Source: Chloroflexota bacterium (GTDB lineage Bacteria > Chloroflexota > UBA6077 > JACCZL01). Taken from it: a stretch of 64,000 nt of DNA. Each line of letters begins with the position of its first letter. The first letter of the stretch is position 1. The notes under the pieces are model-generated. The model saw nothing but the letters and a program-made list of their open reading frames with translations, was not told the origin of the DNA and ran no database searches. Where the stretch lies: positions 123,102 through 187,101 of the forward strand of contig JADZEM010000135.1 of assembly GCA_020850535.1 (NCBI GenBank), read 5' to 3'. Position numbers and translations under genes: made by a program. Shown piece by piece: positions 17,391 to 26,083 of this stretch.

Positions 17391-18092
17391 ATGCCTGAGT
17401 CGCATGACGGGTCTCACGAGACACCGACGCGACTGATTCTCGTCCGCCACGGCGCGTCTCACCACAAAGAGGATGGTATCGTCGGCGGGCCGCGCGGCTG
17501 TCGTGGCCTCACCGAAGCGGGGCGTGACCAGGCCGCACGGCTGGCCCGACGGCTCCTCGGCGAGCTCCAACACGGCCCGAGTGTCATCTACTGCTCAGTG
17601 CTGCCGCGCGCCATCGAGACGGCCGAGATCCTTGGCGAAGTACTGGTTCCCGTGAGAATCATCCAGGATTGCGGCCTCTGCACCTGGCACACGCCGCCAG
17701 ATGCTGACGGCAGGCCGTGGACCGAGTATCGCCGGGAGCACAGCCTGCCCGGAGGAGGCGTCTTCCGCCCCTTCGAGCGGGGCAACGAATCGTGGAGCGA
17801 GATGGTCGGACGCACAGGACGAGCATTGGAGCAGATCGCGGCGCGGCACTGGCGAGAGACCGTAGTCGTCGTTGCCCACGCCGAGACAATTCCCAGTTCC
17901 CTCATCGTGTTTGGCGGTCTGCCGCTGGCGATCGGCTTTGACCTCAGCATAGCCCCCACGTCGATCACCGAATGGGCGACCGAGGGCAATCCGGCCGCGT
18001 GGCCCCGGCCGCGCTGGACACTCATGCGCCTGAACGACCGGGGCCACCTGACGCAGGAGATCACCTACCATCGATCAGAGCGGCTTCCGTAA
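17391..18092 (+). CDS. Histidine phosphatase superfamily protein
   Basis: A 233-residue phosphatase of the phosphoglycerate-mutase-like clan. The phosphohistidine motif is LVRHG (about 17-21), followed by GLTEAGRDQAARLA and the second histidine in VVVVAHAETIPS. The usual HGxxI end of that strand is replaced by HAETI. The fold hydrolyses small phosphoesters or acts as a mutase; the substrate is not predictable. AAAGGGA lies before the ATG. The gene lies between a decayed acetyltransferase and a convergent Nudix gene. Confidence 0.85.
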   Translation: MPESHDGSHETPTRLILVRHGASHHKEDGIVGGPRGCRGLTEAGRDQAARLARRLLGELQHGPSVIYCSVLPRAIETAEILGEVLVPVRIIQDCGLCTWHTPPDADGRPWTEYRREHSLPGGGVFRPFERGNESWSEMVGRTGRALEQIAARHWRETVVVVAHAETIPSSLIVFGGLPLAIGFDLSIAPTSITEWATEGNPAAWPRPRWTLMRLNDRGHLTQEITYHRSERLP

Positions 18093-18200
18093 CAACTCGG
18101 AGACGCTCGCGTACAGTTTTCCTCTGCGTGATCGCGTGGGCCATTCGAGGATCACTGGGTACATGCCTCGCCAGCCTGTGAGGGTGCCTCTCATTGACTG

Positions 18201-18647
18201 TCACTCCAACCATTGAGGCGGAGTGACAGCGACAGGCAGGATGGAGCTGCTGGCACCGGAGAGCGCATCCCCGATGCGCCGGACGGTGAAGTCGCTGATG
18301 GGGCGTGGCAGGTCCTCGGGCGGCCAGTAGCCGCAGTCGGTGATCTCGTGGGCATCCGGCCGCGGCGTGGCGGCCGGATTCTCGCGGACGCACCGGAAGA
18401 CGAAGTGGTGCATGTCCTGCCACGGCTGGTAGTAGATGCCGGTCAGGGCCTCGGCACGCACCTCGAGCCCAGTCTCCTCTCGGACCTCCTGTACGGCGGT
18501 CGCGGCGATCGATTCACTCTCTTCGCCACGGCCGCCGGGCAGTTCCCTGTTGAGGCGACCATAACTGTGCTTGACGAGCAGGACGCGGCCCTGCTCGTCG
18601 AAAATGACGGCTGCCGAACCCAGCAGCTTGGTGGGGATGGAGCGCAC
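18201..18647 (-). CDS. Nudix hydrolase
   Basis: A 148-residue Nudix protein that would hydrolyse a nucleoside diphosphate linked to another group. The Nudix box starts at G39 and reads GRGEESE, then seven residues, then QEVREETGL: the usual first Arg of REUxEE is Gln here, but the metal-binding glutamates are kept. The start is decided by a perfect AAGGAGGT immediately before GTG at 18647. The frame remains open upstream to 18737 but the added residues are unlike the family. Confidence 0.85.
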   Translation of the reverse strand: MRSIPTKLLGSAAVIFDEQGRVLLVKHSYGRLNRELPGGRGEESESIAATAVQEVREETGLEVRAEALTGIYYQPWQDMHHFVFRCVRENPAATPRPDAHEITDCGYWPPEDLPRPISDFTVRRIGDALSGASSSILPVAVTPPQWLE

Positions 18648-19031
18648 GGCGACCTCCTTCCGAAACCTCGCAGTCGTCGTGGCACGAGCCGTCCGATCGC
18701 ACCATGCGATGCTAGCCGGCCAGCCCTCGTCGCGCACTGATCGCGCAGTATAGGCAACACTTAACTGGGTCGGGAGCCGGCTCGCAGCCGACGTCTACCG
18801 CCGTGCCTTCCAGCTTCGCCTCGTCCGTGTCCGGGGCGCCGACCCGCTCGTGGCAGGGGCCAATCCAGGTTTGTTCCGCTCGATGGACACGATGGCTGGC
18901 CATACGCCAACAGAACCGAGCACTCAATGCGCTCATGCCGCCCTTCAGCTGTCTCGGAGGCTGCGTTGATACGGTGCAACCATCAACAAGCGTCGTCGCC
19001 CCGCCGCCCTCCTCGGCGGGCGCGGTAACGG
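18648..19031. other. Intergenic stretch without a recognisable gene
   Basis: 384 bp between two Nudix genes on the same strand. Short open frames exist on both strands but none has a ribosome site or familiar residues. I see no strong hairpin or promoter. Confidence 0.55.
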
Positions 19032-19697
19032 TCAGCGAAGGATCTGCGGGTGATGCGGCAGGAGCGTCGCCAGCACTCGGAGCTGGAGGAACGGCTCCAG
19101 CGGAAGCAACTCGGGCAGCGGCTCCTGGAAGATCGCCTGTCCACCATCACTCAGGTACGCGCCGAGCGTCATCGGCTGCTCGACCAGCTTGAGGATCTCG
19201 GGCGGACGGAGCAGCAACAGGCCCGGTGCTTCATGCGTCGGCGCGGGCGTGCCCTCCGCATCCACCAGGTACATGGCGGAGAGCTGGCCCACCTCAGCGC
19301 CGCTGCCTTGCACGATGAGGAACGGCGTCGGCGCGTCCACGTGCGACGCATCCGAGCCCGACGGCCTCCAGTCACAGCGGGGCGGCACGGTCAGGCCGGG
19401 ATCGTGCCGGCCCAATTGAAGCCAGTAGGTGCAGGGCGGGACACGCGGCGAGATCGTCAAGCCTGACTCTTCGAGCACCTCGCGGGCGGCGCAATCCCAC
19501 GCCGACTCGTTGCCCTCGCGATGTCCGCCCAGCCGAATGACGGCCAGCCGATCGCCAGCCGGCGTTGGGCCGACCATGAACAGGAATCGGCCGTCCAGCA
19601 TCATGTACACGCCGGCCGTCCTGATGGCAGCATGGGGGTCACACCCAGGCTCCCAGGTCGCCGGCCAGGGGCTGCTCGTGCAGCGATCGTCCAACAT
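19032..19697 (-). CDS. Nudix-domain protein
   Basis: A 221-residue protein with a complete Nudix signature at about residues 57-80 (GGHREGNESAWDCAAREVLEESGL), quoted with its glutamates intact. The strand before it (RLAVIRLGGHREG) fits a standard Nudix fold. It has a ~140-residue C-terminal extension with no known domain. It is on the same strand as the other Nudix gene but 384 bp away, so not a tight operon. The start at 19697 lacks a good ribosome site; a methionine pair about 30 residues in is an alternative. Confidence 0.75.
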   Translation of the reverse strand: MLDDRCTSSPWPATWEPGCDPHAAIRTAGVYMMLDGRFLFMVGPTPAGDRLAVIRLGGHREGNESAWDCAAREVLEESGLTISPRVPPCTYWLQLGRHDPGLTVPPRCDWRPSGSDASHVDAPTPFLIVQGSGAEVGQLSAMYLVDAEGTPAPTHEAPGLLLLRPPEILKLVEQPMTLGAYLSDGGQAIFQEPLPELLPLEPFLQLRVLATLLPHHPQILR

Positions 19698-19716
19698 AGA
19701 CCACTAGGCTTCTACC

Positions 19717-19825
19717 GTCATCCCGACCGAAGCGAGGAACGAGCGGAGCGGAGGGATCTTCCTCACACGCCGAGAAGGGGAAGATCCCTCCACTTCGTTC
19801 GCAAGCTCACTACGGTCGGGATGAC
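19717..19825. repeat. GTCATCCCGACC fold-back element
   Basis: A ~109-bp imperfect inverted repeat. It starts GTCATCCCGACCGAAGCGAG and ends in the complement GGTCGGGATGAC, with GGGATCTTCC and GGAAGATCCC closer to the centre. It lies between two minus-strand genes and belongs to the same broad family as the elements at 11865 and 41890. Confidence 0.85.
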
Positions 19826-19904
19826 GGGGTGGGGCCCGTGCCTCGCTCCGCTCAGGCTGACAGTAGATGTTGCGCGCGTAGCACAGGCGGCGGCCCCGTC
19901 CGCT

Positions 19905-20906
19905 CTACCGGTGCGCGCTCGCGTAGTGCTGCGCCAGGATGTCCTCGCCCCAGTCGCCGGCGAACGTCCGCCACACCGAGTGGATGTGGTTCGCATCGTT
20001 CTGGGTGTTGTCGTACTCCACGATGAACGTCGGCCCCTGGATCGCGTAGTAGTGGCCCGTCCCCTTTTCCGTCGCGCCGCCCCACGCGAACGTGACGCCG
20101 TCAAGCCCCGCCTGCTCGATCTTCTCCCACTCCTGCCCGGCGACCTCGTTCGCCACGCGCCCGATGTAGTGCTTCACGATGCCGACCAGCTGGGTCCGCT
20201 GCTCGCCGTCAAGGGTGCGGTAGGCCACGCCGCGCGGCAGCAGGAAGCGGTCCAGCGAGCGGTAGGCGTCCGTCATGATGTCTTGCGGAGCGTTCTCGCT
20301 GAAGATCGCCTGCTCGCGGGCCGCCCCCGAGAGGCTCTGCACCAGTGCGCGCGGCAGGTCTTCCTCTTCCGGGAGCGCCCGCGTGCCCGTGTGCTCGCCG
20401 TAGCGCACCTGGGACGGGTTTGCGCCGAGAAAGCAGGGCGTCGGGGCGACCGTCTCACGGTCCACGATGGTGAAGTGCAGCCCGACGTGGTGGCCGCCGA
20501 CGCGCCAGCCCCAGGGTGCATCTCCGCGCGGATCCCCGAAGACGCTGAACCAGTAGTACTCGGCGTCACGCCAGCCGAGGAAGACCCGCCCATCCTGACG
20601 CTCGTGCTCGCGCAGGATGTCGTCCAGGGTCATGATCCAGCGCGTCTGCTCGGCACCGCGAGCGCTCATGCCCGCGTCGACCAGGGCCAACGCCAGCCCC
20701 TGCTGCTCGCGGGTCATGTTCATCAGGCGCAGACCGTTGCGCGGCGTCGGACGATAGTTCCACTCGTACCGTTCGTCCCCGGTGAATGGGAACGATGCAG
20801 CAGCGCGCTGGGCCACGTTGAGCGCGTCGAGGAAGTTGGCGGCAGCATCCGCCATGGCACGGGCCGTTGCCGGCGCGCGGTACGACAGTGCGAGATCGAC
20901 GGCCAT
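19905..20906 (-). CDS. DUF3500 family protein
   Basis: A 333-residue protein matching DUF3500. Its conserved runs are visible in order: W-N-Y-x-P-x-x-R-x-G-L near residue 48, GWRVGGHHVGLHFT, FLGANPSQV with EEEDLPRALVQSL, FAWGGATEKGTGHYY, and the C-terminal VEYDNTQNDANHIHSVWR. The many invariant His/Asp/Asn suggest a metal site or enzyme, but the function is unknown. No signal peptide. A GGAGG lies before the ATG at 20906. Confidence 0.88.
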   Translation of the reverse strand: MAVDLALSYRAPATARAMADAAANFLDALNVAQRAAASFPFTGDERYEWNYRPTPRNGLRLMNMTREQQGLALALVDAGMSARGAEQTRWIMTLDDILREHERQDGRVFLGWRDAEYYWFSVFGDPRGDAPWGWRVGGHHVGLHFTIVDRETVAPTPCFLGANPSQVRYGEHTGTRALPEEEDLPRALVQSLSGAAREQAIFSENAPQDIMTDAYRSLDRFLLPRGVAYRTLDGEQRTQLVGIVKHYIGRVANEVAGQEWEKIEQAGLDGVTFAWGGATEKGTGHYYAIQGPTFIVEYDNTQNDANHIHSVWRTFAGDWGEDILAQHYASAHR

Positions 20907-21061
20907 CGGAGTCCTCCCTCCAGGGGCGTGGCAACAGCGCCACCACGTCGTACCGGGTAGTGTAGACCAAGTCCAACCTGACAGTTGCGGGCTGCAACTG
21001 CCTGGACAGCTTCACCCCCTGAGCGCAGCGAAACGGACCGTCATCTCATGCAACGCATACA

Positions 21062-21109
21062 CGCCTCCCCGTGTCGTCCTGAGCACGCTCAGGACGACAC
21101 TGGGAGGCG
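21062..21109. repeat. Perfect hairpin GTGTCGTCCTGAGC
   Basis: A 14-bp perfect stem (21071-21084 with 21087-21100) around a 2-base loop, extended by an outer CGCCTCCC/GGGAGGCG pair. It is a compact version of the GTCATCCTGAGC family, in the interval between the DUF3500 gene and the fasciclin gene. There is no T-tract. Confidence 0.85.
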
Positions 21110-21173
21110 CATACGTTACCGGAAGAGCATGTCTGCCACTGTGAGAGGGCGGGCTGCCTCGCCCTCAACGTGC

Positions 21174-21213
21174 AAAACCCCCGGCTCCTGTCCTGGGGGG
21201 CAGGAGCCGGGGG
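21174..21213 (-). terminator. Rho-independent terminator of the fasciclin gene
   Basis: On the minus strand, a 13-bp perfect stem (CCCCCGGCTCCTG with CAGGAGCCGGGGG) around a 10-base loop is followed directly by TTTT. It lies about 90 bp after the stop codon of the fasciclin gene. Confidence 0.75.
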
Positions 21214-21302
21214 CAGGAGAGATGGCTGCGATCCCGTGGGGTGACGGAACCGTAGCCTGTCGGCGTGCGCGAAGGTCGCAGGTGAAAAGCAGGTGGCGGG
21301 CG

Positions 21303-21980
21303 TTAGCCGCGCCGCGAGCGAGCCAGCAGCGGGCTGTACAGCATCGCCATGCCGCCGATCAGCAGAAGTGCCAGGCCCGCGAGCGCCATCGGGAGCGGGT
21401 TGAGCACGTCGGCCTCGCCAGCGCGCGGCAGCTGGGACGGCGCACCCTGGGAGGCCGGCGGCAGCAGGACGGTGTCGATGACGTGGATGACGCCGTTCGA
21501 GGCCATCACGTCCGCCTGGGTCACGGTGGCGCTGTTGTTGACCTTGACCGAGCCGCCGCCTACCTGGAACGTCAGCGGTGCGCCCTGCACCGAGTTCGCG
21601 CTGAGGCCGTTGGTCACCTGATTCGCCATGACCCGCCCCGGCACGACGTGGTAGGTCAGCACGGCGCGCAGCTGGGCCGGATTTGCCAGCAGGCTATCTA
21701 CCGTGCCGGGCGGCAGCTTGGCGAACGCCGCGTCCGTTGGGGCAAAGACGGTAAACGGCCCCGGGCCCTTCAGCGTATCGACCAGCCCGGCCGCCTGCAC
21801 GGCCTTCGCCAGCGTGGTGAACTGACCGGCCCCGACGGCGGTATCGACGATGTCCCGTTGCTGCGCCTGCGCGCTCGCCGCAGACGGCAGGGCAAAGATA
21901 GTCACGGCGAGAGCCGCCGCGAAGGAGAGGGCGAGCCAGCGAGTCGCCCGGCGCGCGATGGAAGCGGGGACGTTCCGCAC
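21303..21980 (-). CDS. Secreted fasciclin-domain protein with LPxxG-type tail
   Basis: A 225-residue surface protein. A signal peptide (about 1-37, cut near AQA) precedes one fasciclin domain (about 41-173). The domain has the usual [21 protein letters not shown] and [14 protein letters not shown] motifs and may mediate adhesion. The C terminus has LPRAGE (184-189), a hydrophobic helix (196-215) and RSRRG, the layout of a sortase substrate with Ala in place of Thr. Whether sortase accepts it is unknown. The start is a GTG with GGGAGG six bases upstream. Confidence 0.88.
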   Translation of the reverse strand: MRNVPASIARRATRWLALSFAAALAVTIFALPSAASAQAQQRDIVDTAVGAGQFTTLAKAVQAAGLVDTLKGPGPFTVFAPTDAAFAKLPPGTVDSLLANPAQLRAVLTYHVVPGRVMANQVTNGLSANSVQGAPLTFQVGGGSVKVNNSATVTQADVMASNGVIHVIDTVLLPPASQGAPSQLPRAGEADVLNPLPMALAGLALLLIGGMAMLYSPLLARSRRG

Positions 21981-22204
21981 AGAGTCCTCCCAGGAATGCT
22001 GGTGACTGGCGCTGCCTGAGCGATGACCACCGTCTTCGCTCCCTCCGCATCTGACCAGATCACCAGATCACGAATCCACCACCAAGATCGCGATGGCAAG
22101 GCGAATGGTACGGAGTCTGTCCATACTATATCAATACTATGTTCATATCATGTTCCTTGCATGCAGATCTCTGCTTTGCGGCTGGCCCTCCGGCGTCCGA
22201 GCGC

Positions 22205-22422
22205 AGGGCGATTGCATGTTCATTGGTGTCCCCGAAGCATCAGGGAACGGGCGGTCGGGGACTGAAGTCCCCGCCTACCGTCACGCCGTCGCTGCGCGAC
22301 GGCCGTCGGGAACGGCGGCAGGCACTGGTGCGACTGGAGCGTCGCGCAGCGACTGCAGGATCGTAGGCGGGGCTTTCAAGCCCCGACGCCGCCGCACGAC
22401 GACATCAACATGCGATCGCCCT
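22205..22422. mobile_element. MITE-like element, copy A
   Basis: A 218-bp non-coding element with inverted ends (AGGGCGATTGCATG and CATGCGATCGCCCT). Inside are two near-palindromes, CGGGGACTGAAGTCCCCG and GGCGGGGCTTTCAAGCCCCG. It is flanked by an 11-bp direct repeat GCGTCCGAGCG (22193-22203 and 22423-22433), which looks like a target-site duplication. Copies B, C and D are in the opposite orientation. It fills most of the gap before the glycosyltransferase. Confidence 0.8.
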
Positions 22423-22477
22423 GCGTCCGAGCGGGAATCTCGCGGAGTCGTGGCCGGTCTCCGCGTATCATCTCGGC

Positions 22478-23737
22478 GTGACTGCTTCCTCTCTGCTGCC
22501 TTCGGGCGTCTGCATGCTCTCCGGCGAGCTGCCGCCGGACCGGGGCGGTGTCGGGGATTACACCGTCCGACTTGCCGATGCGCTGGCGGCGCAGGGCGTC
22601 AGGATCGGGCTGCTGACGGCGCGCCGCCCCAGCCTGCCCGGCCGGCGCACGCTGGGCGAGCGCCGTGTCCCCGTCTACGGCGCGGTCCCCGCCTGGGACG
22701 CGCGTCTCTGGCCGCTGGTCCGGCGAGTCCTGACTCGGCTCGGACCGCGACCGCTGCTCCACATCCAGTTTCAGGCCGGCGCCTACGAGCTGGGCGGCTC
22801 GGTTCACCTGCTGCCGGGCCTGATCCGCGCGACGCTGCCCGGCGCCCGCGTCGTCACCACCTTCCACGACTTCCTGCCGCCGTACCTCTTCCCGAAAGCT
22901 GGCGCGGTCCGCCTCGCGGCCAATCGCCTGTTGGCCCGTTCGAGCCATGCTGCCGTCTTCGCCGAACTGTCGGATCTCGAAGCGGCCGGCCCTGGCGTGC
23001 ACGGCACGGTCCTGCCCATCGGCAGCAACGTCGATTGCCAGCCTGCCGCCGATCTCCCACGAGACGAGGTGCGTCGCCGGCTGGGCGCAGACGACGCCAC
23101 GTTCCTGATCGGCTACTTCGGCTTTCTGAACCCGAGCAAGGGCGTTCCGACCCTCCTCGAAGCGGTCGGGCGGCTGGCCGCCGAGTCGCCAGACCGCCCG
23201 GTTCGGCTGGCGCTGCTCGGCGCGGAGTTCGGGGTGTCCAACCCGACCGATCTGGCCCAGGCCCGGGCCGTCCACGACGCTGTGGAGCGCGCCAACCTGA
23301 CGGATCGGGTGGCGAAGACCGGCTATCTCGCCCCACCCGAGCTGTCGTCGCACCTGCTCGCCTGCGACGCCATCGCCCTGCCCTTCGTGGACGGCGCATC
23401 GGCACGGCGCGGCACCCTGATGGCGGCGCTCGCGCACGGCCGGCCCATCGTCAGCACGCTGCCCAGACCGCGCGCCATGCTGACCGGCCCGGTGGCCGTC
23501 TGGCTCGGGAGCGGCCCGGGCGCGGCGGTCATCCGCGATGGCGACGCGGCCCTGCTGACGCCGCCGGGCGATGCCACGGCCCTGGCAGCGGCGCTCACCC
23601 GGCTCCGCGACGATGTCGCCCTGCGCGAGCACCTGGCGGCCGGCGCGCTGGTGGTTGGGGAGCAGATCTCGTGGGCGGCCATCGCGCGGGAGACGGCCCG
23701 GATCTACGCCGCGACGTTCGCAGGGACGGGCGACTGA
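22478..23737 (+). CDS. Family-4 type glycosyltransferase
   Basis: A 419-residue GT-B glycosyltransferase. The N-terminal domain opens LSGELPPDRGGVGDYTVRLA (about 14-33), the glycine loop typical of GT4 enzymes. The C-terminal domain has GYFGFLNPSKGVPTLLEA and the later LPFVDGASARRGTLMAALAHG, in the place of the nucleotide-sugar binding motif. It should transfer a sugar from a nucleotide donor during surface glycan synthesis, at the cytoplasmic face. It starts at GTG 22478; an internal ATG at 22514 is possible. It is followed by the ligase/polymerase gene 127 bp later. Confidence 0.85.
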   Translation: MTASSLLPSGVCMLSGELPPDRGGVGDYTVRLADALAAQGVRIGLLTARRPSLPGRRTLGERRVPVYGAVPAWDARLWPLVRRVLTRLGPRPLLHIQFQAGAYELGGSVHLLPGLIRATLPGARVVTTFHDFLPPYLFPKAGAVRLAANRLLARSSHAAVFAELSDLEAAGPGVHGTVLPIGSNVDCQPAADLPRDEVRRRLGADDATFLIGYFGFLNPSKGVPTLLEAVGRLAAESPDRPVRLALLGAEFGVSNPTDLAQARAVHDAVERANLTDRVAKTGYLAPPELSSHLLACDAIALPFVDGASARRGTLMAALAHGRPIVSTLPRPRAMLTGPVAVWLGSGPGAAVIRDGDAALLTPPGDATALAAALTRLRDDVALREHLAAGALVVGEQISWAAIARETARIYAATFAGTGD

Positions 23738-23864
23738 TGGGAATGGCCAGGTCGTTCGGGGAACCGCGCACCCGGGTGCGCGGTTCCCCTCGGCCGGTGT
23801 GGGGCGTCCGGTGGGAAGTGACAGGCTTTCGTGCAGCCTCGCCACTGTCCAGGAGCGCGACACC

Positions 23865-25517
23865 GTGATCGTGCCGACGCGCCGGCCGGACTGGGTCGTC
23901 GACCACCTCTCGTGGGGGTCGCCGCTGGTGGTGGTGCTGCTGGCGCTGCTGGTCGGCGGCGGCCTCGGCGTGGCGGTGGCAGCCGGGTCGCCGGTTGGGG
24001 TGGCGGCGGTGGCCCTCGGGCTGATCGCCGCGTGGTGCGTGACACGTGGTGTGCAGGCCGGGCTGCTCGGGCTCGTGGCCGTTGCGACGCTCCTGCCGTA
24101 TGCGGTCATCCCCGTTCGCGTCGGCGTGGCCCTGACGTTCGTGGATGCCCTGCTCGCCGCGATCTTCCTCAACTGGCTGCTGCGCCACGTGCTGACGGCC
24201 AGACGACTGCAGTTGACGCTGGCCGGCAGGCTGCTGGTCGCGTATCTGGTGACCGCTGTCCTGGCCCTGGTGCTCGGGGCCGCCTACGCGATGCCGTCCG
24301 GGGCCGCCCTGCGTAGCTTCCTCAAGTACGAGGTCGCCATCTGCCTGTTCATCGTCGTGGTGGACGTCGTCCGCGAGCGCGCCACGATCCAGCGGCTGGT
24401 GCAGGCCCTGATCCTCGGAGGGATAGCGGCGGCGGCGCTCGGACTGGCGATCCACAGCCTGCCGCGAGAGCAGATCGTCGAGGTGCTCTCGTCGCTGAGT
24501 GTGCTGGGCTACCCGTCTGGCCCGGGCGTCCTCCGCTTCCTGCCCGGGCCGAACAACACCTACTCCGACACGTTGCGAGCCGTCGGCACGTCCATCGATC
24601 CGAACGTGTTCGGCGGGATGCTGATGCTCTCGGCCACGCTGATGCTGGGCCAGTTGTTCGCAGCCCGGCCGGTGCTGCCGCGCTGGCTGCTGCTGCCGGG
24701 CCTCGGCCTGACGGCCACGGCGATGGTCTTCTCGGAGTCGCGGGCCTCGTGGCTCGGGCTTGCGGCGGCCGGCGCGCTGCTCGCCACCATCCGCGACCGT
24801 CGTCTCTGGCTGCTCGGGCTGCCGGCCGTTGGGGCGCTGCTGGCCCTGCCGGTCGGGCAACGGATGGTCTCGCGGCTGGCCTCGGGGTTCGCGGCGCAAG
24901 ATCGGGCGGCGGCGCTGCGGGTGGACGAGTACCGGCAGGCCCTCAAGATCATTGCCGACTACCCGGTGCTGGGGGTCGGCTTCGGCGGCGCACCTGAGCT
25001 TGGCACCTTCGTCGGCGTCTCCAGCATCTACCTGCTGGTCGGCGAGAACACCGGGCTGATCGGCCTGGGGATCTTCCTGCTGATCCTGGCGGTGGTGATG
25101 GTACAGGGCCTGCGAGCGGCGCTGCTGGCCCCTGACCGCGAGGACCGGGCGCTCGCCGCGACGCTCCTGGCGCCGGTGCTGGCCGGCGCGCTGGTCGGCA
25201 ACCTGGATCACTACTTCATGAACCCGCGGTTCCCGCACATGGTGGCCCTCTTCTGGCTCTACGTCGGGCTGCTGGCAGCCGCCACCCGGCGAGCAATGCA
25301 GCCGAGCCAGGAGTCAGGAGTAATATGTCATCCTGAATGCAGCGAGCCTGCGGGCGCAGCGAAGAACCTCACCCGCTCAGGGCGATTGCATGTTGAGCGC
25401 GTCGTGCAGCATCGTCGGGGCTTGAAAGCCCCGCCTACGATCCTGCAGTCGCTGCGCGACGCTCCAGTCGCACCAGTGCCTGCCGTTCCCGACGGCCGTC
25501 GCGCAGCGACTGAATGA
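23865..25517 (+). CDS. O-antigen ligase/polymerase-type membrane protein
   Basis: A 550-residue polytopic membrane protein with about a dozen hydrophobic segments. The signature loop (DEYRQALKIIADYPVLGVG, about 360-378) and the following membrane block GLIGLGIFLLIL match the Wzy/WaaL superfamily, which joins or polymerises lipid-linked glycans outside the membrane. AGGAG lies nine bases before the GTG at 23865. The last ~75 residues are not family-like: the frame runs from ATRRAMQPSQES into a GTCATCCTGAATGCAGCGAG repeat and then into MITE copy B, where it meets its stop. The original C terminus was probably overrun. Confidence 0.85.
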   Translation: MIVPTRRPDWVVDHLSWGSPLVVVLLALLVGGGLGVAVAAGSPVGVAAVALGLIAAWCVTRGVQAGLLGLVAVATLLPYAVIPVRVGVALTFVDALLAAIFLNWLLRHVLTARRLQLTLAGRLLVAYLVTAVLALVLGAAYAMPSGAALRSFLKYEVAICLFIVVVDVVRERATIQRLVQALILGGIAAAALGLAIHSLPREQIVEVLSSLSVLGYPSGPGVLRFLPGPNNTYSDTLRAVGTSIDPNVFGGMLMLSATLMLGQLFAARPVLPRWLLLPGLGLTATAMVFSESRASWLGLAAAGALLATIRDRRLWLLGLPAVGALLALPVGQRMVSRLASGFAAQDRAAALRVDEYRQALKIIADYPVLGVGFGGAPELGTFVGVSSIYLLVGENTGLIGLGIFLLILAVVMVQGLRAALLAPDREDRALAATLLAPVLAGALVGNLDHYFMNPRFPHMVALFWLYVGLLAAATRRAMQPSQESGVICHPECSEPAGAAKNLTRSGRLHVERVVQHRRGLKAPPTILQSLRDAPVAPVPAVPDGRRAATE

Positions 25518-25593
25518 CTGTAGGCGGGGACTTCAGTCCCCGACCGCCCGTTCCATGATGCTTCGGGTACACCAGTGAACATGCAATCGCCCT
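25379..25593. mobile_element. MITE-like element, copy B
   Basis: A 215-bp copy in the orientation opposite to A, with ends AGGGCGATTGCATG and CATGCAATCGCCCT. The palindromic blocks read GGGGCTTGAAAGCCCC and CGGGGACTTCAGTCCCCG. It supplies the last ~45 codons and the stop codon of the ligase/polymerase frame. Confidence 0.85.
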
Positions 25594-25606
25594 GATGCTG
25601 CTACCA

Positions 25607-25820
25607 GTGCAATCGTATGTTGAGCGCGTCGTGCGGCGGCGTCGGGGCTTGAAAGCCCCGCCTACGATCCTGCAGTCGCTGCGCAACGCTCCAGTCGCAC
25701 CAGTACCTGCCGTTCCCGACGGCCGTCGCGCAGCGACTGAATGACTGTAGGCGGGGACTTCAGTCCCCGACCGCCCGTTCCATGATGCTTCGGGGACACC
25801 AACGAACATGCAATCGCCCT
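25607..25820. mobile_element. MITE-like element, copy C
   Basis: A ~214-bp copy 13 bp downstream of B in the same orientation and nearly identical over its interior. Its left end is degraded (GTGCAATCGTATG) while its right end (CATGCAATCGCCCT) is intact. The B-C pair as a whole is flanked by a 10-bp direct repeat CTCACCCGCT (25368-25377 and 25822-25831). Confidence 0.83.
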
Positions 25821-25853
25821 GCTCACCCGCTGACCGTCACCGACCGTTGCCGT

Positions 25854-25956
25854 GTCATCCTGAATGCAGCGAGCCTGCGAGCGCAATGAAGGACCTCACC
25901 CGCTGACCGTCAACCCCGCGTCAGCGGGTGAGGTCCTTCGCTACGCTCAGGACGAC
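25854..25956. repeat. GTCATCCTGAA fold-back element
   Basis: A 103-bp element with a perfect 20-bp inverted pair (25888-25907 and 25920-25939, GAAGGACCTCACCCGCTGAC). It opens GTCATCCTGAATGCAGCGAG and closes CTCAGGACGAC. It is the relative of the 52-bp inverted repeat near 8 kb, and here also it is followed closely by a 7-bp tandem array. Confidence 0.85.
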
Positions 25957-25990
25957 AACTGAAACTTGCACGCTTTCACCCCATCACTCC

Positions 25991-26073
25991 CACGACCCAC
26001 GACCCACGACCCACGACCCACGACCCACGACCCACGACCCACGACCCACGACCCACGACCCACGACCCACGAC
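25991..26073. repeat. 7-bp tandem array (CACGACC)~12
   Basis: About twelve uninterrupted copies of CACGACC. The array ends at the GGAG ribosome site of the WYL regulator, so changes in copy number would alter the leader of that gene. Confidence 0.95.
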
Positions 26074-26083
26074 GGAGTCTCCG

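Noticed and set aside
22376..24172. A 598-codon open frame antisense to the GT4 gene
   Set aside because: It is a GC-rich shadow of the coding strand: no ribosome site, Arg/Gly/Asp-heavy translation, no family motifs.
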